A stretch of 64,000 nt of DNA from Laccaria trichodermophora (GCA_018417955.1 JACTVC010000003.1:1922001-1986000); one strand, 5' to 3'; counted from the stretch's first letter, positions 23,599-34,953 are shown. Notes: a model not told the origin generated them from the sequence alone. Numbers and translations: made by a program.

Positions 23599-26500
23599 AT
23601 GTCTCCCCCCGGGTCACCCAGATTGATAGACTCGTACACAGCTCCGAAGGAAATTCTCCAAGAGTTTGCGGACCTTGCTGAAGAAGAAGATGTTGATCCT
23701 TTCGCGGAAACAGCCTCCAAGCGACAAATTGCTGCTCGACAGTCGGATTATCATAACCGTCGTTTCGCCCGCGTAGCTGTTGATAGCGCGGATGCCTTTC
23801 AGCAGAATGAGGAGGGGAAGGAGGTCGAGGGTGGTTACAAAGATGCTATGAGGCTTTCTCGGTTGGAGCAAGAGGAGTTGAGGGTAAAGAAGGCGATTGA
23901 AGAGAAGAAGAGGAAGGACAGGGAGGAAGAGAAGATGAAGATGGACCTGGACAAAACTCCCCCTGCCGCCGAGATTGAAGCCGTTTCACGAGAGCTTGCC
24001 GCTGCGAAGGAGCTGGCAAATAAGGATGCAGGAACGAAACGAAAGCGCAGATGGGATGTTTCTGAACCTTCGGACGAGAACGCAGACCCAAATCAGCGGG
24101 ACACGGGTGAATGGTCGAAGGAAGCTTTGGAAGCATCTGCGCCCAAGAAACGACGGTCACGGTGGGATGCTACCCCTGCTGAAGCCGCCGTTGGTGAGAC
24201 CCCCAAACGGTCTCGTTGGGATCAGACACCTGTCGCTTCGAACGTGGACGTGCCTATGACTCCCATTATCATGAACGCTCCGGGATTTATGCAGGAAGAC
24301 AAACACAATCGTTACCTGACTGATGAAGAACTCGATGCTGTTCTACCTACGAGCGGCTATGCCATCGTCACTCCACCTCCCGGTTATGCCCCCATGGTTG
24401 CTCCCCGAAAATTTATGGCGACTCCCATAACCGAGGTGGGAGGTTTCCAGATCCAAGAAGGTTCTGACGCAGCTGCTGCTGCTGCCGCCGCCGGTCTTGC
24501 TCCAGAACTCCCTACAGAGATTCCTGGGGTCGGTAACTTGGCCTTCTTTAAGGCTGAGGACGCCCAATACTTCGCCAAAATTCTCAAGGAGGAAGACGAA
24601 ACGGAGTTGTCAGTGGACGAGATGAAGGAGCGGAAGATCATGCGACTTCTTTTGAAGATAAAGAACGGTACTCCCCCAGTCCGTAAAACAGCACTCCGCC
24701 AGATTACGGACAAAGCTCGTGAATTTGGCGCTGGCCCCCTTTTCGATAAAATTCTTCCTCTGTTGATGGAGCGCACTCTCGAAGATCAAGAGCGACATCT
24801 TCTCGTCAAGGTTATTGATCGTGTATTATACAAACTGGACGACCTCGTCCGACCATATGTTCACAAGATCCTTGTTGTCATCGAGCCCCTTCTCATCGAC
24901 GAAGACTATTATGCCCGTGTAGAAGGTCGCGAGATCATTTCCAACCTTTCCAAGGCTGCTGGTCTTGCCCACATGATATCAACGATGCGTCCCGATATTG
25001 ATCACGCCGACGAGTACGTACGCAACACAACTGCTCGCGCATTCTCCGTTGTCGCTTCCGCCTTGGGCATCCCATCTCTCCTTCCTTTCCTCAAAGCCGT
25101 CTGCCGTTCCAAAAAGTCATGGCAAGCTAGGCACACTGGTATCCGAATCGTCCAACAAATTGCGATTATGATGGGCTGCGCGGTGTTACCCCATCTTCGG
25201 AACTTGGTAGACTGCATTGCGCATGGTCTATCTGACGAACAGCAGAAAGTCAGGACTATGACAGCTCTTGGGCTAGCCGCTTTGGCGGAAGCTGCTGCCC
25301 CTTACGGTATCGAATCCTTTGACAACGTCTTGAAACCTCTCTGGTTGGGCATCCGTCTCCACCGCGGCAAAGGTCTTGCCGCCTTCTTGAAGGCTATCGG
25401 CTTCATCATTCCCCTTATGGACCCCGAATACGCTTCTTACTACACCAAAGAAGTCACAGTCATTCTCATTCGTGAGTTCCAAACATCTGACGAGGAGATG
25501 AAAAAGATCGTCTTGAAAGTTGTCAAACAATGCGCCGCCACCGAAGGTGTAACTCCCCAATACATCAAAAACGATATACTTCCCGACTTCTTCAAAGCTT
25601 TTTGGGTTCGTCGCATGGCTTTGGACAGACGGAATTACAGACAAGTAGTGGAAACCACTGTCGAGCTTGCACAGAAGTCTGGTGTGGCTGAGATTGTTGG
25701 GAGGATCGTTAATGAATTGAAGGACGAAGCCGAGCCTTATCGAAAGATGGTCATGGAGACCATTACGAAGGTCGTTGCCACCCTTGGAGCCTCAGATATC
25801 GACGAGAGGTTGGAGGTTAGGCTAGTCGATGGCATCATCTACTCTTTCCAAGAGCAGACAACGGAAGATCAGGTCATGCTCGATGGTTTTGGGACTGTGG
25901 TAAACGCTTTGGGCATCCGTGTCAAGCCTTACCTGACGCAAATCGTCTCCACGATTCTGTGGCGTCTCAACAACAAGAGTGCAAAGGTTCGGCAACAAGC
26001 AGCTGATCTGACTACTCGCTTGGCTGTCGTAATCAAGCAGTGCGGAGAGGATCAGCTGTTGAGCAAACTCGGCCTTGTGCTGTTTGAACAGCTGGGAGAA
26101 GAGTACCCAGATACACTCGGAAGTATCATAGCCGCTGAAGGTGCCATCGCAAACGTTGTTGGAATGACCCAAATGAACCCCCCTGTTAAGGATCTTTGTG
26201 AGTCTGCTTCATATCGCTTGCGTTCTGGAGCTGATGTTTTTTTTTTAGTACCGAGAATGACACCCATTCTCCGTAATCGACACGAGAAAGTACAAGAGGC
26301 TTCTATCAATTTGATTGGTCGTATTGGTGAGTTTTTGGTTATCAGTGTCACCATAACTATGGATACTGACTGCATATACTTAGCCGATCGAGGTGCCGAA
26401 TTTGTGCCTGCACGAGAGTGGATGCGTATCTGTTTCGAGCTTCTAGATCTTCTGAAGGCACACAAGAAAGGCATCCGTAGGGCTGCCGTCAACTCCTTTG

Positions 26501-27177
26501 GCTACATCGCGAAAAGTTTGGGACCCCAAGATGTGCTCTCCGTGCTGTTGACGAACCTTCGTGTGCAGGAACGACAAAGTCGAGTATGCAGTACGGTGGC
26601 CATCGCGATTGTGGCTGAAACTTGTGGACCCTTCACATGCATTCCAGCGATTCTGAATGAATACCGAACCGCAGAGCTAAATGTGCGAACAGGTTGTCTC
26701 AAAGCTCTCTCCTTCGTTTTCGAATACGTTGGTCCACAATCGGCGTATTATTGTGACTCCGTGGTCACAATGCTTGAGGATGCTCTCACCGACCGAGACC
26801 TTGTCCACAGACAGACGGCTAGCACCATCGTGAAGCATCTTGCTTTAGGAGTTGCAGGTCTTGGTTGCGAGGATTCGATGCTCCATCTCATGAACCTTGT
26901 GTGGCCCAACTGCTTTGAAACATCCCCTCACGTTATTGGAGCAGTGATGGACGCGATTGAGGCTATGCGGGTGACGCTGGGACCGGGCGTGTTGTTGAGT
27001 TACGTGCTGCAGGGTTTGTTCCATCCCGCGCGAAAGGTTCGCGAGGTTTACTGGCGTACTTACAATGCGCTGTACCTTGGCGCGGAAGATGCCCTGGTTC
27101 CCTTCTATCCTGATTTGAGCGAGCTCAGCGAAGGAAAAAATGTTTATGATAGACATCCTCTCCAAGTATTTATCTGA
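23599..27177 (+). CDS. SF3B1: Splicing factor 3B subunit 1 (Hsh155/Prp10)
   Basis: Core of the U2 snRNP SF3b complex that clamps the branch-point helix. Exons are 23599-26197, 26249-26326 and 26384-27177, 1156 residues. The N-terminal part carries U2AF-ligand-type motifs [17 protein letters not shown] and RSRWDQTP and a short poly-Ala run, then HEAT repeats fill the rest. The segment [20 protein letters not shown] matches the region of human SF3B1 that contains Lys700, and [16 protein letters not shown] and [20 protein letters not shown] match the conserved C-terminal repeats. Both introns are multiples of three and free of stops, so the gene looks nearly intronless in a simple ORF scan; they were placed because LPRMTPIL and [12 protein letters not shown] are contiguous in the family. 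The dead ARH1 copy begins 22 bases after the stop. Confidence 0.95.
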   Translation: MSPPGSPRLIDSYTAPKEILQEFADLAEEEDVDPFAETASKRQIAARQSDYHNRRFARVAVDSADAFQQNEEGKEVEGGYKDAMRLSRLEQEELRVKKAIEEKKRKDREEEKMKMDLDKTPPAAEIEAVSRELAAAKELANKDAGTKRKRRWDVSEPSDENADPNQRDTGEWSKEALEASAPKKRRSRWDATPAEAAVGETPKRSRWDQTPVASNVDVPMTPIIMNAPGFMQEDKHNRYLTDEELDAVLPTSGYAIVTPPPGYAPMVAPRKFMATPITEVGGFQIQEGSDAAAAAAAAGLAPELPTEIPGVGNLAFFKAEDAQYFAKILKEEDETELSVDEMKERKIMRLLLKIKNGTPPVRKTALRQITDKAREFGAGPLFDKILPLLMERTLEDQERHLLVKVIDRVLYKLDDLVRPYVHKILVVIEPLLIDEDYYARVEGREIISNLSKAAGLAHMISTMRPDIDHADEYVRNTTARAFSVVASALGIPSLLPFLKAVCRSKKSWQARHTGIRIVQQIAIMMGCAVLPHLRNLVDCIAHGLSDEQQKVRTMTALGLAALAEAAAPYGIESFDNVLKPLWLGIRLHRGKGLAAFLKAIGFIIPLMDPEYASYYTKEVTVILIREFQTSDEEMKKIVLKVVKQCAATEGVTPQYIKNDILPDFFKAFWVRRMALDRRNYRQVVETTVELAQKSGVAEIVGRIVNELKDEAEPYRKMVMETITKVVATLGASDIDERLEVRLVDGIIYSFQEQTTEDQVMLDGFGTVVNALGIRVKPYLTQIVSTILWRLNNKSAKVRQQAADLTTRLAVVIKQCGEDQLLSKLGLVLFEQLGEEYPDTLGSIIAAEGAIANVVGMTQMNPPVKDLCESASYRLRSGADVFFLVPRMTPILRNRHEKVQEASINLIGRIGEFLVISVTITMDTDCIYLADRGAEFVPAREWMRICFELLDLLKAHKKGIRRAAVNSFGYIAKSLGPQDVLSVLLTNLRVQERQSRVCSTVAIAIVAETCGPFTCIPAILNEYRTAELNVRTGCLKALSFVFEYVGPQSAYYCDSVVTMLEDALTDRDLVHRQTASTIVKHLALGVAGLGCEDSMLHLMNLVWPNCFETSPHVIGAVMDAIEAMRVTLGPGVLLSYVLQGLFHPARKVREVYWRTYNALYLGAEDALVPFYPDLSELSEGKNVYDRHPLQVFI

Positions 27178-27198
27178 GTGTATTGTACTTTTACCTAT

Positions 27199-27536
27199 TC
27201 AAACGAAGGTTTTTGTTGACTTCGTCATTTTGGGCTTGCAACATGGCTGCCACATTTATTTATGTAAAGTTGGCCATCATTGGCGGAGGGCCTACATCGC
27301 TTCTCGCCGTCTCAGACTCTTGCCTCATTCCAACGCAAGTCCTCTCACCTCACGGACTCGTGAGGTATGGCGTCGCACCAGACCATATATAAGTAAAGGC
27401 AAGTCTTCAACTCGATCCCTAATTCAAGTTCGTCATACAACACATTTCAACTTTACACAGCTAACCTTTACTACAAAACTGTACCCACAGATTTAATGAG
27501 ACCGCACGGGATAGCCGTTTCGGAAATGTGAACATC
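27199..27536 (+). pseudogene. ARH1: Truncated, decayed copy of the ARH1 5' end
   Basis: This 338-base stretch is a broken copy of 31660-32045, the leader, first exon, intron and start of exon 2 of adrenodoxin reductase. Both share TTTTTGTTGA, AACATGGCTGCCA, TTGGCCATCATTGG, CTTGCCTCATTCCAACGCAA, TATGGCGTCGCACCAGACCA and GAGACCGCACGGGA. Small deletions remove parts of exon 1 (about 11 and 30 bases) and shift the frame. The codons after CACCAGACCAT have become ATA TAA, and the intron acceptor CTACAG is now CTACAA. Similarity fades after AACATC at 27536. It follows the SF3B1 stop by only 22 bases. It cannot make a functional enzyme. Confidence 0.88.
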
Positions 27537-28408
27537 TCAAGGCCCTCATGCCGCCTCCAGATCAAGGCCCAAGAGTCGCTGAGCCGTCCACCTTTGGGGA
27601 GCCTTTTTAGTACCAAATTGCAGAGGTGAGCCGACCCGCAGTCCTTCACAGTTCCAGGATAAATCTTTCACGCAGCGGGTACCTCTCTCCGCCCACAGCA
27701 TCGCCTTTTGAAAGCCCAATCCTTCACTGGCTATAGTCTTCTTGTAGAGCACACCATGATCGTCTATGACCACCCGAACCTCGAACCTTCATTAGTTGGA
27801 CGTTGTCGAAGGCAATGAAGAGCAGGCTCCTCGGCTGCTAAGAAAACACTGAGGAGACAACTCTGGCGTGGAACTCCCAGCATTCCGGGGCTTTTCTAGT
27901 GTGGAATACGTCGATGGAAATACGAAGTATACTACGTCAGGCTTAGTACGGCCGCTGCGGAAATTTGGCGACAACATCTTGATTGCAACGAATTAACCGA
28001 TTTATTCTCAGTTGGCTTCTGCCATATAATGCAACAGCCACTAGACCTCGACGAGAATTAGCATCACGCCCTCGGACATTCTCCTTCCCGTTCAGAAATA
28101 CCCGCCGTATTGAAAACTTCGCAGTCGCCTCATTGTTAATGCCGGGCGAGCTAGCCAGGACCTAAGCAATCTCTTGTCCTCCGCGGAGGACTGCCGTCAC
28201 CTTAATATCGCCCTGACCAGACGCCTTGGACTCTGATCTTTGAGGAGATCTGCTTTTGATAGCACCTCAGACATACAGCTTTAACACATGATGGCAAGAC
28301 AAATGTCTTCTTCCGTTGATAGATTGTCAAAAAAATTGCTTTATTGTATGCATATTTTGTACTGTCCAGTTCACAAAAATGATCTCTCTCTTTTCAATGA
28401 AACATGTG
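27537..28408. other. Gene-free stretch with decayed coding-like sequence
   Basis: About 870 bases without a gene I can support. The first 600 bases are GC-richer than the next gene. On the minus strand they contain stop-broken frames with protein-like runs (for example VVIDDHGVLYKKTIASEG and LLFIAFDNVQLMK), suggesting a decayed gene or element that I cannot name. The last 150 bases become AT-rich and form the 3' flank of the chromodomain gene. No inverted or direct terminal repeat was found. Confidence 0.4.
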
Positions 28409-31400
28409 TTATTTCAAGTAAAAGTCATCCTCGAACTTGAACTTTAAAATGTTGACCCATTCCACCTAGATGAGTAACAAAATTTGTCAGTTATTTATTC
28501 AGAGTGGAAAGGCACAACTTACCCCAATCTCAGATTGACGCAGCTTATGATCTTCATCACTAGTAATAATAACATACCTCCTGTACTCCATCATTATACC
28601 CAATTCTTTTTGCATTTCCTTGAGGTCGGACTCAATTGCTTTCTCAATAAGCCCATTCCACTGGAATACTGGTGCATTTTTGAATTTTGCTTCAAGATCC
28701 CCAATAGCAATTTCAAGGGCATCTCGAGCTGAGGGTGGTTGTAGCTTGAAAAAATCCTGGATCCAGCCATCATTGACCTTTGGGGGGCTGGTCAAGAGAG
28801 CAACCACTCCCTTCTCAATGGCCTTCAAAACCCAGGTGTAAGGGAAATGTTGACTAGGTGTTTACAGCTCAGTTATTTTTTTAGGAGATGAAGATTTCAA
28901 AAAACTTACTCATCATATTTTTTCAAAATTGAGGGATCTCCATCTCCATCCATACAAGACAATTTTGCTAGCATGCCAAGAGCTTGTGGAAGAATATAAG
29001 AAATCCACAATGGGTGCTTGTGAATTTTTCTCATGACATTCAATACTTGAAGTGGATTTTTGAGGAAAGCACGGGGAGTAAATGTAACAACTCCTCCTGG
29101 GGAGAAAATTTTAGTGATAGAGCAAGCAAGATAAAACTCATCATACCACATGGATAAATCTCTCGAATTCCCCAGAAGACTTTTGGTATGGCTTCAGAAG
29201 TTCCATAGGTATAGAACTGTACCCTGCGTGGATATCCCTGCCTTCTGTTGACAAGCTCGGGAATCATGTGAATAGTTTCAAGGCTTGACACATGCACAAA
29301 TATGACTCGGGCATTTTTTTCATACCCAACATGCCTTGCATATGTGGTTTCCAGGATGTCTGTGAGCCTTGAAGTCTCCAGGGCACTAGCTTCACTGTCA
29401 CTGAGAGTCTTCCACCAGATAGAAAAGGTTCTATCTTTCACTGTATCATGAAAGAACTCATAAAGTTTATGAGGGAACCCCAGTATTTGGATGGCAAGAG
29501 CAAGTTTTTTTCTGGCTTGAAGAAAATTTTCTTGGTGTTTAATTTTGGGGATGTCAGTGGACAGCCTTTGGGGGAATTTTTTGAAAGGGCTGAGATAAGG
29601 AGTACGGTGTTGAAGTGTCCACAGAATAATGGCTGCAGTCAAACTTTCACCAGTAACTCCATTGAAATTTGAGGGGACTTGAAGAAAATTGTGAATGTTA
29701 GCTTGTAAAGCCTCAGGAAGGAAAATGATATGCCCAATCAGGTGGCCATGAGACATTAGAGGTAGCAAAGCAACCTTAAAGAAATGAGATATGGTCATTT
29801 AGACTTTCTGAAATTCCAATATTAGGTGATAGAGCTGACCTTTCTTGCTTTTGTCATCATCTTTATGACCAGAGAGAACAAGGCTGCATCTCTTGGAGTA
29901 CGAGGGCCAAACTGGCCATACTGGCAAGGAGGCTTGCAGCTTTGAGAGATGATGTAGAAATCTTCTACATCATGAAAGCTCATCAACTGAACCTTCTTCA
30001 GTTCTGATAGAATGTTTGCCATTTCTAGCCTCTTGAATTTGGGTGTAGTTTTTTTGAAAAGACCAATATTGCAGATGAATTGCATTGTTCGAGATTGGGT
30101 AGCCCCAGTATGATGCCTCAATTCAAGTGGACCAGCCCATGAGCACTTTTGTGGGCTGCTTGAGACTATATTTTTTATGAGGGTGGGCACCAAAGCACCC
30201 TGGCTAAGAATTTGTTTTGTTGAGAGCCCAGAGGCCATGTGAGTGGAAGGAGAGTGATGGTTTGGTAGTTCATTTAACCTTGATGATGATAAAAACATTG
30301 TGGAAGGATGCTTTTTTTGAACAGGAAGTCTGGGAACTCTGTCAGAGATGATAGCCTGAACAGAGGGAGCCTTTGGAGAGGTTGATGTTGGTGGGTCATC
30401 CACAGCCATGTGATCACACTTTTCTGGTGACAATCTTTCTGGTGAGCCATGAAAAAGAGAGCTTGAAGAGGATGGTGAGGGCATGTCTTCAAACTTTTCC
30501 CACTATAATGAGTGATTGAATCAGCAGACAATCCAAGCTTCACATACCTCCTTGTTTGGAGCTCCTTCAAACAAACATTCAGCTTCAGTAGTCTTAGTCA
30601 AGGCCTGTTCATCCTGTTGTTTTTCCATCTTGTAAATTCCAATTCAAGGTAAGAAAAAGTATTCCAGTTTAACTCACATTTTTCCTTCTATTGACAACCA
30701 CAGTTGATAGTGGAGAGGTGCTATCCTCAGGAGGCTCATCTTGAAACATTTTCTTCAGAATGAATTAACCAATATTGTTTATGTTTAGAGGGTGTTGAAG
30801 TTCTCTACCTTTCTTTTTGGTCTTTGTGGCAATGGGACACTTAGTCGTGATTTTGGAATCATGATTGGTTTGATATTTTCTGACCTCTACATAGAAATTT
30901 TTAATGTCAGTTGCTCTTCAGGGCATTTTAATTCACTGAAACAATAGGCACCTTTTTCAAAAGGGTGTCATTTTTGACATTTACTTCCTGCATACTTTGG
31001 GCAAACAGCTCCTTCTCTTTCTCTAGAACAAATGACAGTTGAAGTAATGGGTCATGAACATATCTTATACTCAACTGATCCATGGAGGTAATGCCTTCAA
31101 CTCTGTCCCCACCTTACAGCAATATGGATTGGGAATGTTGAGGTGCTTCCAGAAGCCAGCAACAAGGTGCTCACACCCCACGAGACCACTTTCTGGCTCC
31201 CAGCTATACAGACAAAATGAGAAACCCTAGTAAATGGTAAAAGAATTTGAGTCAATACCTGTTTTCACTGCTATCATAACCAGCCCACTGAATGGGAATT
31301 CCATAAGGCAAGGCAGGGTGTCCCAGGAGGAATATAGTGCATACCTTCACAAAATATTCCTGCAAGGATAGAGATGATTTAATCTCATGAGGAAAGAAAA

Positions 31401-31597
31401 TGAAGGATAGGTGACACACAATTGATTTTCCATCTTCTCGTCCTTTTCCTTGATCATCATGTACAATTCGAGCCTTTGTAATTACCTCTGGTCAAGGCCA
31501 CTATGAAGAAATACCCTCTTGAATACTGAACAACAAATTACGCACCCACTTCATAAAGTACCCTTTGTCGCTTTGAGGCTTCTCTTGACTTTACCAT
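28409..31597 (-). CDS. Chromodomain protein in an AT-rich island
   Basis: Intact 830-residue gene in 14 exons on the minus strand: 31597-31546, 31487-31420, 31359-31345, 31287-31259, 31203-31113, 31074-30937, 30886-30809, 30752-30678, 30628-30548, 30502-29840, 29774-29147, 29096-28910, 28853-28523, 28465-28409. A chromodomain occupies about residues 15-77: VLYEVEVITKARIVHDD, EYFVK, WAGYDSSENSWEPESGL, GFWKHL, with the aromatic residues expected for methyl-lysine binding (Y15, W46 and Y49 by my count). A possible coiled coil follows (SFVLEKEKELFAQSMQEV), then a Ser/Pro-rich stretch, then a large domain without known homology holding RVQFYTYGTSEAIPKVFWG and GGVVTFTPRAF. Base composition is clearly more AT-rich than all neighbours. 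No transposase, integrase or reverse transcriptase was seen. I recall similar proteins in other agaricomycetes but cannot confirm the family here. Confidence 0.8.
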
Positions 31598-31704
31598 TGT
31601 GAAGTTTGCCCTTGAAGTTGAACGTTGAATGTTGAATTCCCTGATGATGGTGTCTGCGATCAAACGAATGTTTTTGTTGAATTTGTCATTGTGCAACTTG
31701 CAAC
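31598..31704. promoter_or_regulatory. Divergent promoter, chromodomain gene / ARH1
   Basis: Only 107 bases lie between the two start codons. The ARH1-proximal 45 bases (from 31660) are the same leader found in the dead copy, and the rest is new sequence with degenerate GTTGAA repeats at about 31616-31637. The junction at about 31660 is thus a likely breakpoint of the rearrangement. Confidence 0.6.
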
Positions 31705-33233
31705 ATGGCTGCCAGGGCACCTAAAAAGTTGGCCATCATTGGTGGAGGGCCTTCTGCTTTCTACGTCGCTTCTCGCCTTCTTAAACTCTTGCCTCATTCC
31801 AACGCAAGTCCTCTAAGGGTTCATGTTTTTGACAGGCTTTGGTCACCTCATGGACTCGTGAGGTATGGCGTCGCACCAGACCATCCAGAAGTAAAGGCAA
31901 GTCTTCACCTCGATCCCTAATTCAAGTTCGTCTAAAACACCTTTCAAATTTATACAGAGCTAATTGTTTTCTACAGAACTGTACTCACAAATTCGATGAG
32001 ACCGCACGGGACAGCCGTTTCCGATTTTTTGGAAATGTGAACATCGGAGACGGAGTTAATCCTATCCCTCATGCGTTGCAGCTACCTCTGTCGTCAATAT
32101 TCAAGAACTACTCTCATGTGCTATTCGCAACGGGTTGTACCCTTCCAGTTTTACATGCAGAGTTACCTCCCTCGGAATATTGTATCCCGGCACTATCTCT
32201 CGTTCATTGGTACACCCAACACCCAAACGCACCTAAACCGCCACCTCTACACAAGATATCCCATGTGTCGATCATTGGGCATGGGAACGTCTCTCTTGAC
32301 GTCGCTCGTATGCTTCTGACGAACGTCAGCGAACTTTCAAAATATGATGTCCCCAGTCCTGTTTTGGACGTTCTCTTCAAGTCGGCCGTAAAACATGTTT
32401 CTATCATTGGAAGACGCGGTCCCCTCGAGGCCGCTTTCACAGTGAAAGAATTGCGAGAGATGACTAGTCTTCCGGAAGCATCCATGGTTCCCCTCGAGCC
32501 TTCTCTTCTTGCACATAGTCCTTCCCTTCTTACCCGCCAGCAATCTCGCGTCCTACAACTGCTTGAGAAGGGATCTAAGAATGCTCCGGGGAGCACAGAA
32601 AAAACATGGTCACTGGATTTCTTTCGCTCGCCAACGGGTCTCGCTCTACCTTCACATAGTAGCAGCCACAGCAGACCGCACGCTCAACTCTCTCTATCCC
32701 ATACCACCCTCAACCCTCACACACATCGCGCCGTGCCGACCGGAAAGTCATCCACTTTCCCAACTGACCTCGTTGTCACCTCTCTCGGCTTCCACGCAGA
32801 GCCCTCCTCTACGTTCTATGATCCCAGCCTTGCACACTTGCGCACGATGTCTGGGCGAATCGTCACATCAGAAGGTACCACGCTACGGAACGTCTACGCT
32901 TCTGGTTGGGCCGCGACAGGCGCTAAAGGTGTCCTCGCCTCGACAATGATGAATGCCTACGATACAGCACGGACTATCGTTGACGACTGGATGGGTGGTG
33001 ACGAAGACGAGGATATCCCCGACCGAGAGGAGGTTTTGAACGATGATCTTGCGTTGGACTTGGAGAAGTTGCCTGAGGAGGTGGAAGAGGCTATTGGGAA
33101 GGCCCAAGTGATGCAGTACGGAGATTGGAAGAAGGTTGACGATATAGAGGTGGAAAGAGGAAGGAAAGAGGGAAAGGAGAGAGAGAGGATGAAGTGGGAG
33201 GAAGCCCGAACCTTTTTGACACACGCTTTATAG
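31705..33233 (+). CDS. ARH1: NADPH:adrenodoxin oxidoreductase, mitochondrial
   Basis: FAD enzyme that passes electrons from NADPH to mitochondrial ferredoxin for Fe-S cluster and heme A synthesis. Exons are 31705-31896 and 31977-33233, 482 residues. The FAD site is [15 protein letters not shown] near the N-terminus, followed by [19 protein letters not shown], typical of this family. The NADP site is [17 protein letters not shown], and the C-terminal FAD motif is [18 protein letters not shown]. The intron has a GC donor (GCAAGT); splicing there preserves PEVKN, while the nearby GT would delete VK. No long presequence is visible before the FAD site; upstream targeting sequence may be very short or encoded differently. 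The first exon and leader are duplicated as a pseudogene near 27.2 kb. Confidence 0.93.
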
Positions 33234-33334
33234 AATAGATTATAGACTACCCCGGAAACACTCGTCCCAAGTAATACATATCTATGTAACATGATCTATT
33301 GAAAGTGGTATCGATCTATCTGCCAGTCACCTCC

Positions 33335-34953
33335 TCACCGCACAAACTCAATGTGACCTCGGTCATCAAGTCTGATTCCTTGTGCTGTCTCCCGAAACGC
33401 CTGTATCTGCTTCCTCATCCCGCCGCATTCCGGATTCGCGGCCATGATTGAGTATCCTTCGGGCAGAGCTTCTTCCAAATACTAATTTACGGCTCGTCAA
33501 AAGAAGGGGGTGTACGACGGCTCAAGGGCAAACCTTAACACGGCTTGCAGACGACGGATGAGTATTCAGGAAATCGAGATTAAGCTTGGATATCTTGGCT
33601 TCGATTTTTCCCAAACGATTAAACATCCTGTACAACTTGTTAGCTCTGGTGCAACCGTCAGCATAATGAACGCACGAGGGTGACGCAGCGGGATCGTAAC
33701 ACGCCCTTGACATCAGTCTGAGTCCAATCATATCAGCTGCATTGCAAGAGGTCAATGAAAAAATGGCCACTAGTTTGAACATCAGCCCACTTGCCTTCAC
33801 GTTCTTGTGTACGAGAATTGGGGAGCTCCATCAGGAATGTCTGGAATAATGAGAACAATCCGTAGTCAAGGCCAGTAATCTGGAGAAGAAACAGCAAGCC
33901 CCATATGACTGTTTGCGAAGACATTCTTTCTGCAGTATGTCGAGCTACTATAATGGAGAGTCAGATTTTTAGTAACGATTTCAAATGCTTCGAAACGTAC
34001 CGACGTGACCAATTTCTATCAGGAGTTGAAGTTCAGCATTTGGTGTGAGTTGAGAAGATTGAGAGGTAGGTCATACCATGAGCAACGACAGCTGCCAAAC
34101 CCTCTTCGTCTTGGCACACAGGTAAAATGCCAGTGAACACGACGACCATCCCTGATCACGTTTAACTATGACCCTTGCCAGAAAGCTTCACAACAAATCC
34201 CAAGACGCACCAGGGACAGCCAGCGCATTTACCGTCTTCCTATCGTTTACCACCAGAACTTCCCACTCTTTGGTCGGACCGTACGTTTCTGAGGGGTGTG
34301 CAGAGGCGCCAAGATCGACATTTGAATGCGAAGTATCCATTCCAAATGCATCAAAACCTGCAAAGCCTGCAAGACCAGTTTCTCTTTCAAAAGATGTCTC
34401 TCCTGAGAGTGTGCCGAGATTAGAAGCCAGCAATATTCGGGAGACAACGCGTCGGACGTGTCGTGTAACAGGATGGTTGAGGGGGAGAGCTTGCGCTCCC
34501 AGTTCTCGGCGGGTCTGATCACGAGAAAACTCTCCGAGCTAACTAAGGAGGTGAGCATGCTCGTAATAAGCTGAGGGTGGCGGGTACATGCCTCTGCTTC
34601 CGCCTTTGAGCTCGTATTCATGAACCGCCACCGGCCTGTCTGAGGAACTTGTTCTAAGCTGCAAAGGTCTGATAACGAAAGACACCTCCAAAGCCGGCGT
34701 AGACTCACTGTGTAACATAGTACCCCGTCCCGAGAACAAGTATCACTGCTCCCAACTGGACTCTAGGCCCCCACTGTCGATAGTCCCAATGATTTCGTGG
34801 CTGGGACGTCGGTTGTCCGAAACGGACATACCGTGCATTACGCCATGCGGTCGAGGAGAAGGTTCTAGGATACGCAGGCGGCCATGGAGGTACCCTTGGA
34901 AATTTGGCTGTCCTACGCAGAGAGCGTTGTAGTGTTGCAGGAAGAAAAGACAT
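33335..34953 (-). CDS. OMA1: OMA1-type mitochondrial metalloprotease (M48)
   Basis: Inner-membrane zinc protease of mitochondrial quality control. Nine exons on the minus strand: 34953-34709, 34658-34592, 34538-34211, 34151-34077, 34015-34001, 33947-33795, 33736-33676, 33627-33534, 33481-33335; 394 residues. The N-terminus is a basic presequence (SFLPATLQRSLRRTAKF), followed by a membrane span (LGAVILVLGTGYYVT). The catalytic motif H238-E-I-G-H242 is spread over a splice: His is in one exon and EIGHV in a 15-nt exon. The third ligand is in QEREADMIGL. Two introns have GC donors (34539-34591, GCATGT; 33737-33794, GCAAGT), and in both cases the GC site is the one that preserves frame or the conserved EAD. 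It is convergent with ARH1, another mitochondrial enzyme. Confidence 0.93.

Noticed and set aside
28409..31597. Chromodomain gene as part of a gypsy/chromovirus retrotransposon
   Set aside because: Chromoviruses carry the chromodomain at the integrase C-terminus. Here it is N-terminal and no gag, protease, reverse transcriptase, RNase H or integrase motif was found on either strand.
27199..32045. Terminal inverted repeats or target-site duplication flanking the chromodomain island
   Set aside because: I compared the sequences near 27.5-28.4 kb and 31.6 kb by eye and found no convincing inverted repeat or short direct repeat; only the long ARH1 duplication is clear.
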